Shown here piece by piece: positions 62,025 through 64,000 of a stretch of DNA of 64,000 nucleotides; the stretch's first letter is position 1, and each line of letters opens with the position of its first letter. The notes beneath the pieces are model-generated. The model was not told the DNA's origin and ran no database searches. It saw only the letters and a list, made by a program, of their open reading frames with translations. Source of the DNA: Streptomyces sp. ISL-1 (lineage in GTDB: Bacteria; Actinomycetota; Actinomycetes; Streptomycetales; Streptomycetaceae); contig NZ_JAGGOI010000002.1 in assembly GCF_018614585.1 (NCBI RefSeq), forward strand, positions 1 to 64,000, read 5' to 3'. The position numbers were made by a program, and so were the translations under genes.

Positions 62025-62614
62025 GTGCAATCCGCCGATCGCGGACACGAGGCAGGCCAGCCATCGCAAAAGCCCGACCTGGACCAGTTGATGGTCCGGA
62101 CCGCCCATGGAGACCAGGAAGCGTTCGCCGAGGTCTACGATCAGGTCAGCGGCCCAGTGCTGGGTCTGGTGCAACGAGTATTGCGGAACCGCGCGCAGGC
62201 GGAGGAGGTGGCTCAGGACGTCATGGTCGATGTGTGGCGCATGGCAGGGCGATTCAAGCCTGACCGTGGTAGCGCCATGGCGTGGATCATGACCCTGGCG
62301 CACCGCCGGGCAGTGGACCGAGTGCGCTCCGCGCAGGCCAGTTCGGACCGTGAGTACAAGGCGGCGCTGCTGGACCGGTCGACGCCGCTCGACGAGGTGA
62401 CCGAGCGGGTGGAGACCCGTCTGGAGTTGCAGCAGGTCCGGCGCTGTGTCCGAGGCCTCACCAGCATCCAGCGCGAGGCTGTCACTCTCGCCTACTAGGG
62501 CGGCCTCACCTACAAGGATGTGGCCGAGGCCCTCTCAGTACCGCTGGAACGGTCAAGACCAGAATGAGAGACGGACTCATCCGGCTCCGCGACTGCCTGG
62601 GGGTGACCTCATGA
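62025..62614 (+). pseudogene. ECF sigma factor (SigK-like), nonsense and frameshift
   Basis: Sigma-2 region: DQEAFAEVYDQVSGPVLGLVQRVLRNRAQAEEVAQDVMVDVW. Sigma-4 starts LTSIQREAVTLAY, then TAG at 62496-62498 replaces the codon after Tyr. The frame goes on GGLTYKDVAEALSVPL before one lost G near 62548 shifts the last helix (RMRDGLIRLRDCLGVTS in the corrected frame). Both lesions hit the promoter -35-binding domain, so the product would not function. The corrected stop overlaps the following anti-sigma ATG, the usual sigK-rskA coupling. Confidence 0.85.
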
Positions 62615-62965
62615 CCACTACAGCCGACCTGCACACGCCTATGTGCTGCATGCCCTGCCCGACGACGAACTCCGTGCCTTCGAGACGCATCTCGCGGCCT
62701 GCGAGGCCTGCCGAGACGAGGTCGCCGAACTGCAGGCCACCGCCGCCCGGCTCGGCCGGGCAGTGGCGCTCTCCCCGCTCGGTGGAATGCGGGACGTCGT
62801 CCTGGGCCGGGTGGCCACGACCCGGCAGGAGTTCAAGCTGCTGTCCGGCGACGGGGCCCGTCGCCGGACGGGGCGGCTGCCCCGCCTGATGCTCGCCGCC
62901 AGTATCGCTGTGGCCGCAGCGTTCGGCGGGGTGGCGGTGTGGCAGCACCAGGAAGCGGCGGATGC
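62611..62965 (+). pseudogene. Anti-sigma factor (RskA-like), broken at both ends
   Basis: The zinc-anti-sigma N-terminal domain is readable: HALPDDELRAFETHLAACEACRDEVAELQATAARLG with the HxxxCxxC. One membrane helix (LMLAASIAVAAAFGGVAVW) follows. A small deletion after MTTTADLHT breaks the frame near the start, and after EAADAARV the sequence becomes an integrase tail. The extracytoplasmic half is absent. Confidence 0.78.
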
Positions 62966-63159
62966 AGCGCGCGTCGTGCTTGACGTACCTCGCGAACAGC
63001 GGCGTGCCGGATCACATCCTGGCCCGGTGGGCGGGGCACACCAACGTCAAGACGACCAAGAAGTGGTACGTGAAGCCGCACGTGGAAGACCTTCGCCCGG
63101 CGGCGGAAGCCTGGGGCGGTCTGGCGAGCGTCCCGACCCCCGTCAGTGAGAAATTGTGA
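62962..63159 (+). pseudogene. Tyrosine integrase, C-terminal fragment
   Basis: RASCLTYLANSGVPDHILARWAGHTNVKTTKKWYVKP is the end of an actinomycete/phage integrase with the conserved H/R region (LARWAGHT) and the catalytic Tyr (KKWYV). About 65 residues remain. It directly abuts the broken anti-sigma gene, so the recombination event that removed rskA's 3' end brought it here. Confidence 0.8.
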
Positions 63160-63178
63160 GATGTGGGAGCGTGAGCAG

Positions 63179-63283
63179 GTGAGTGAGACGAAGACCGAAA
63201 CCCTGCAATACCGCCTTGACGGGCCAGAAGACGCCCCAGTCCTGATCTTGGGTCCCTCACTGGGTACCACATGGCACAAGTAG
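63179..63283 (+). pseudogene. pcaD-like alpha/beta hydrolase, first 34 codons
   Basis: VSETKTETLQYRLDGPEDAP, VLILGPSLGTTWHK then TAG: the start of 3-oxoadipate enol-lactone hydrolase-type proteins, cut after the oxyanion strand. Another gene truncated at the integrase scar. Confidence 0.65.
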
Positions 63284-63401
63284 TCGGAACCGTCTTCTGA
63301 CGTCCACGTGGTCCGAAACGATGCCGTTTGCGTAGACGGGGTCCTTGTGGTTCGGGTGCGTCGATGGTGTTCGTGACTCGCGTGTGACAGAACAGGCGAT
63401 G

Positions 63402-63438
63402 CAGAACCCCCGCTGGCGCGCGTCAGCCGGGGGTTCTG
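63402..63438. terminator. Hairpin terminator
   Basis: An 11-bp stem CAGAACCCCCG/CGGGGGTTCTG (63402-63412 with 63428-63438). The rest of 63.28-63.61 kb carries no gene. Confidence 0.65.
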
Positions 63439-63608
63439 TCACGTGCGGAGTCGGGGTTCGCCGGGCGGCCTTGGGATCTGCCAGGGAGCGGATGCGATCG
63501 GGATGCCCCCAGGAAGTCGATGGTCGGGTCGAGCATCGCGGATGCGCACGCCGGGCGGGGGACTCGCGTACCAGACGGCGGACTCCTCGTCCCGTCAGTC
63601 GCTTCTCG

Positions 63609-64000
63609 TCACTGCGACCCTGCGGACACCAGCGTCGCCGTGATGGGTTCGAGCTCGGTGACCAGCTCGTCGAGCTCGGCAGGAGAGAGGGCGTCGTACG
63701 GCGGTGCTGCGAGCTCGTCGGTCAGGGCTTCGAGGCGTTGCTTGGTCTCACGGCCAGCGTCGGTGAACCGGCCGTCGGTGTCGACGAGCCCGCGCTCGCG
63801 CAGGCCGTCCATGACCGCGGCCAGCCGTTCCTTCGGCAGGTGATGGATGCGCCCGAACGACTCCGGCGGGTGGATGCCGCGCGCCAGCGCGTCGAGCACG
63901 TGGGCCTCCGTGCCGCCGATGCGCGCGCCGACGAGAGCTGCGACGTGACCGTCACCGCGGTGCTCGCGCAGCATGGTCGCGGAATGCCACAGCCGGGCGA
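63609..64000 (-). CDS. SCO6745-family (helix-turn-helix-like) protein, partial at window edge
   Basis: The 130 C-terminal residues of a larger protein that continues past the right edge. It reads ARLWHSATMLREHRGDGHVA, then LVGARIGGTEAHVLDALARG, and a winged-helix-like end (LAAVMDGLRERGLVDTDGRFTDAGRETKQRLEALTDEL). The WHxxTxLREHRGDGHxAAL block is diagnostic of this actinobacterial family, whose function is unknown. An internal ATG at 63974 exists, but coding similarity continues upstream, so it is not the start. Confidence 0.85.
   Translation of the reverse strand, partial: ARLWHSATMLREHRGDGHVAALVGARIGGTEAHVLDALARGIHPPESFGRIHHLPKERLAAVMDGLRERGLVDTDGRFTDAGRETKQRLEALTDELAAPPYDALSPAELDELVTELEPITATLVSAGSQ

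Overview
The window is high-GC actinobacterial DNA that reads as Streptomyces. Evidence includes GC-rich third codon positions, GTG/TTG starts, a gamma-butyrolactone (GBL) signalling set with in-frame TTA codons, an egt cluster and tRNA 3'-end integration scars. There is no rRNA gene, no complete tRNA gene and no CRISPR array.

Layout. (1) 1-2.4 kb: the end of a 2-oxoacid:ferredoxin oxidoreductase beta gene, a DUF427 protein, and a divergent aldo/keto reductase/TetR pair. (2) 2.4-8.9 kb: a small oxidative cassette with an acyl-CoA dehydrogenase-like flavoprotein, two divergent P450s with unusual I-helices, and a 14-TM exporter. (3) 8.9-12.9 kb: ergothioneine genes egtA, egtB, a decayed egtC, and egtD. 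(4) 13.0-21.3 kb: type II thioesterase, metallophosphoesterase, Sfp-type PPTase, a large LuxR (LAL) activator, then an AfsA-like GBL synthase, a GBL receptor and a GBL-type reductase. Three ARE-like boxes suggest the receptor controls the set. (5) 21.3-33.8 kb: an island of broken insertion sequences, integrase scraps and a tRNA-Thr scar. It also holds intact genes: a secreted NucA/NucB-like nuclease facing a SMI1/KNR4 protein, an isolated full-length second rpoA, a SET-domain protein, a metallothionein-like protein and an IS5-type element. (6) 33.9-42.7 kb: six tightly coupled minus-strand genes, lstA to lstF. Two OleA-type ketosynthases, an OleC-type ligase, an OleD-type reductase, an NRPS and a formyltransferase match the published lipstatin operon of Streptomyces toxytricini, so an N-formyl-aminoacyl beta-lactone lipase inhibitor is predicted. 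(7) 43-64 kb: a mosaic of intact genes (Lrp-type RAM protein, acs, M50 protease, SRPBCC, TSUP exporter/LysR, TerC, SpoIIE phosphatase) mixed with many truncated or frameshifted genes and tRNA-Ser(GGA) and tRNA-Gly(CCC) scars.

How it may work together. LstA/LstB would condense two fatty acyl chains. LstD would reduce the beta-keto acid and LstC would close the beta-lactone. LstE would activate an amino acid and esterify it to the side-chain hydroxyl, and LstF would formylate it. The PPTase is a reasonable activator of the LstE carrier domain, and the GBL system and LAL protein are plausible regulators of the neighbourhood. The genes between these modules are mostly accessory and repeatedly scarred by site-specific recombination. 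Several apparent frameshifts are single-base and would need re-sequencing before being called genuine decay.
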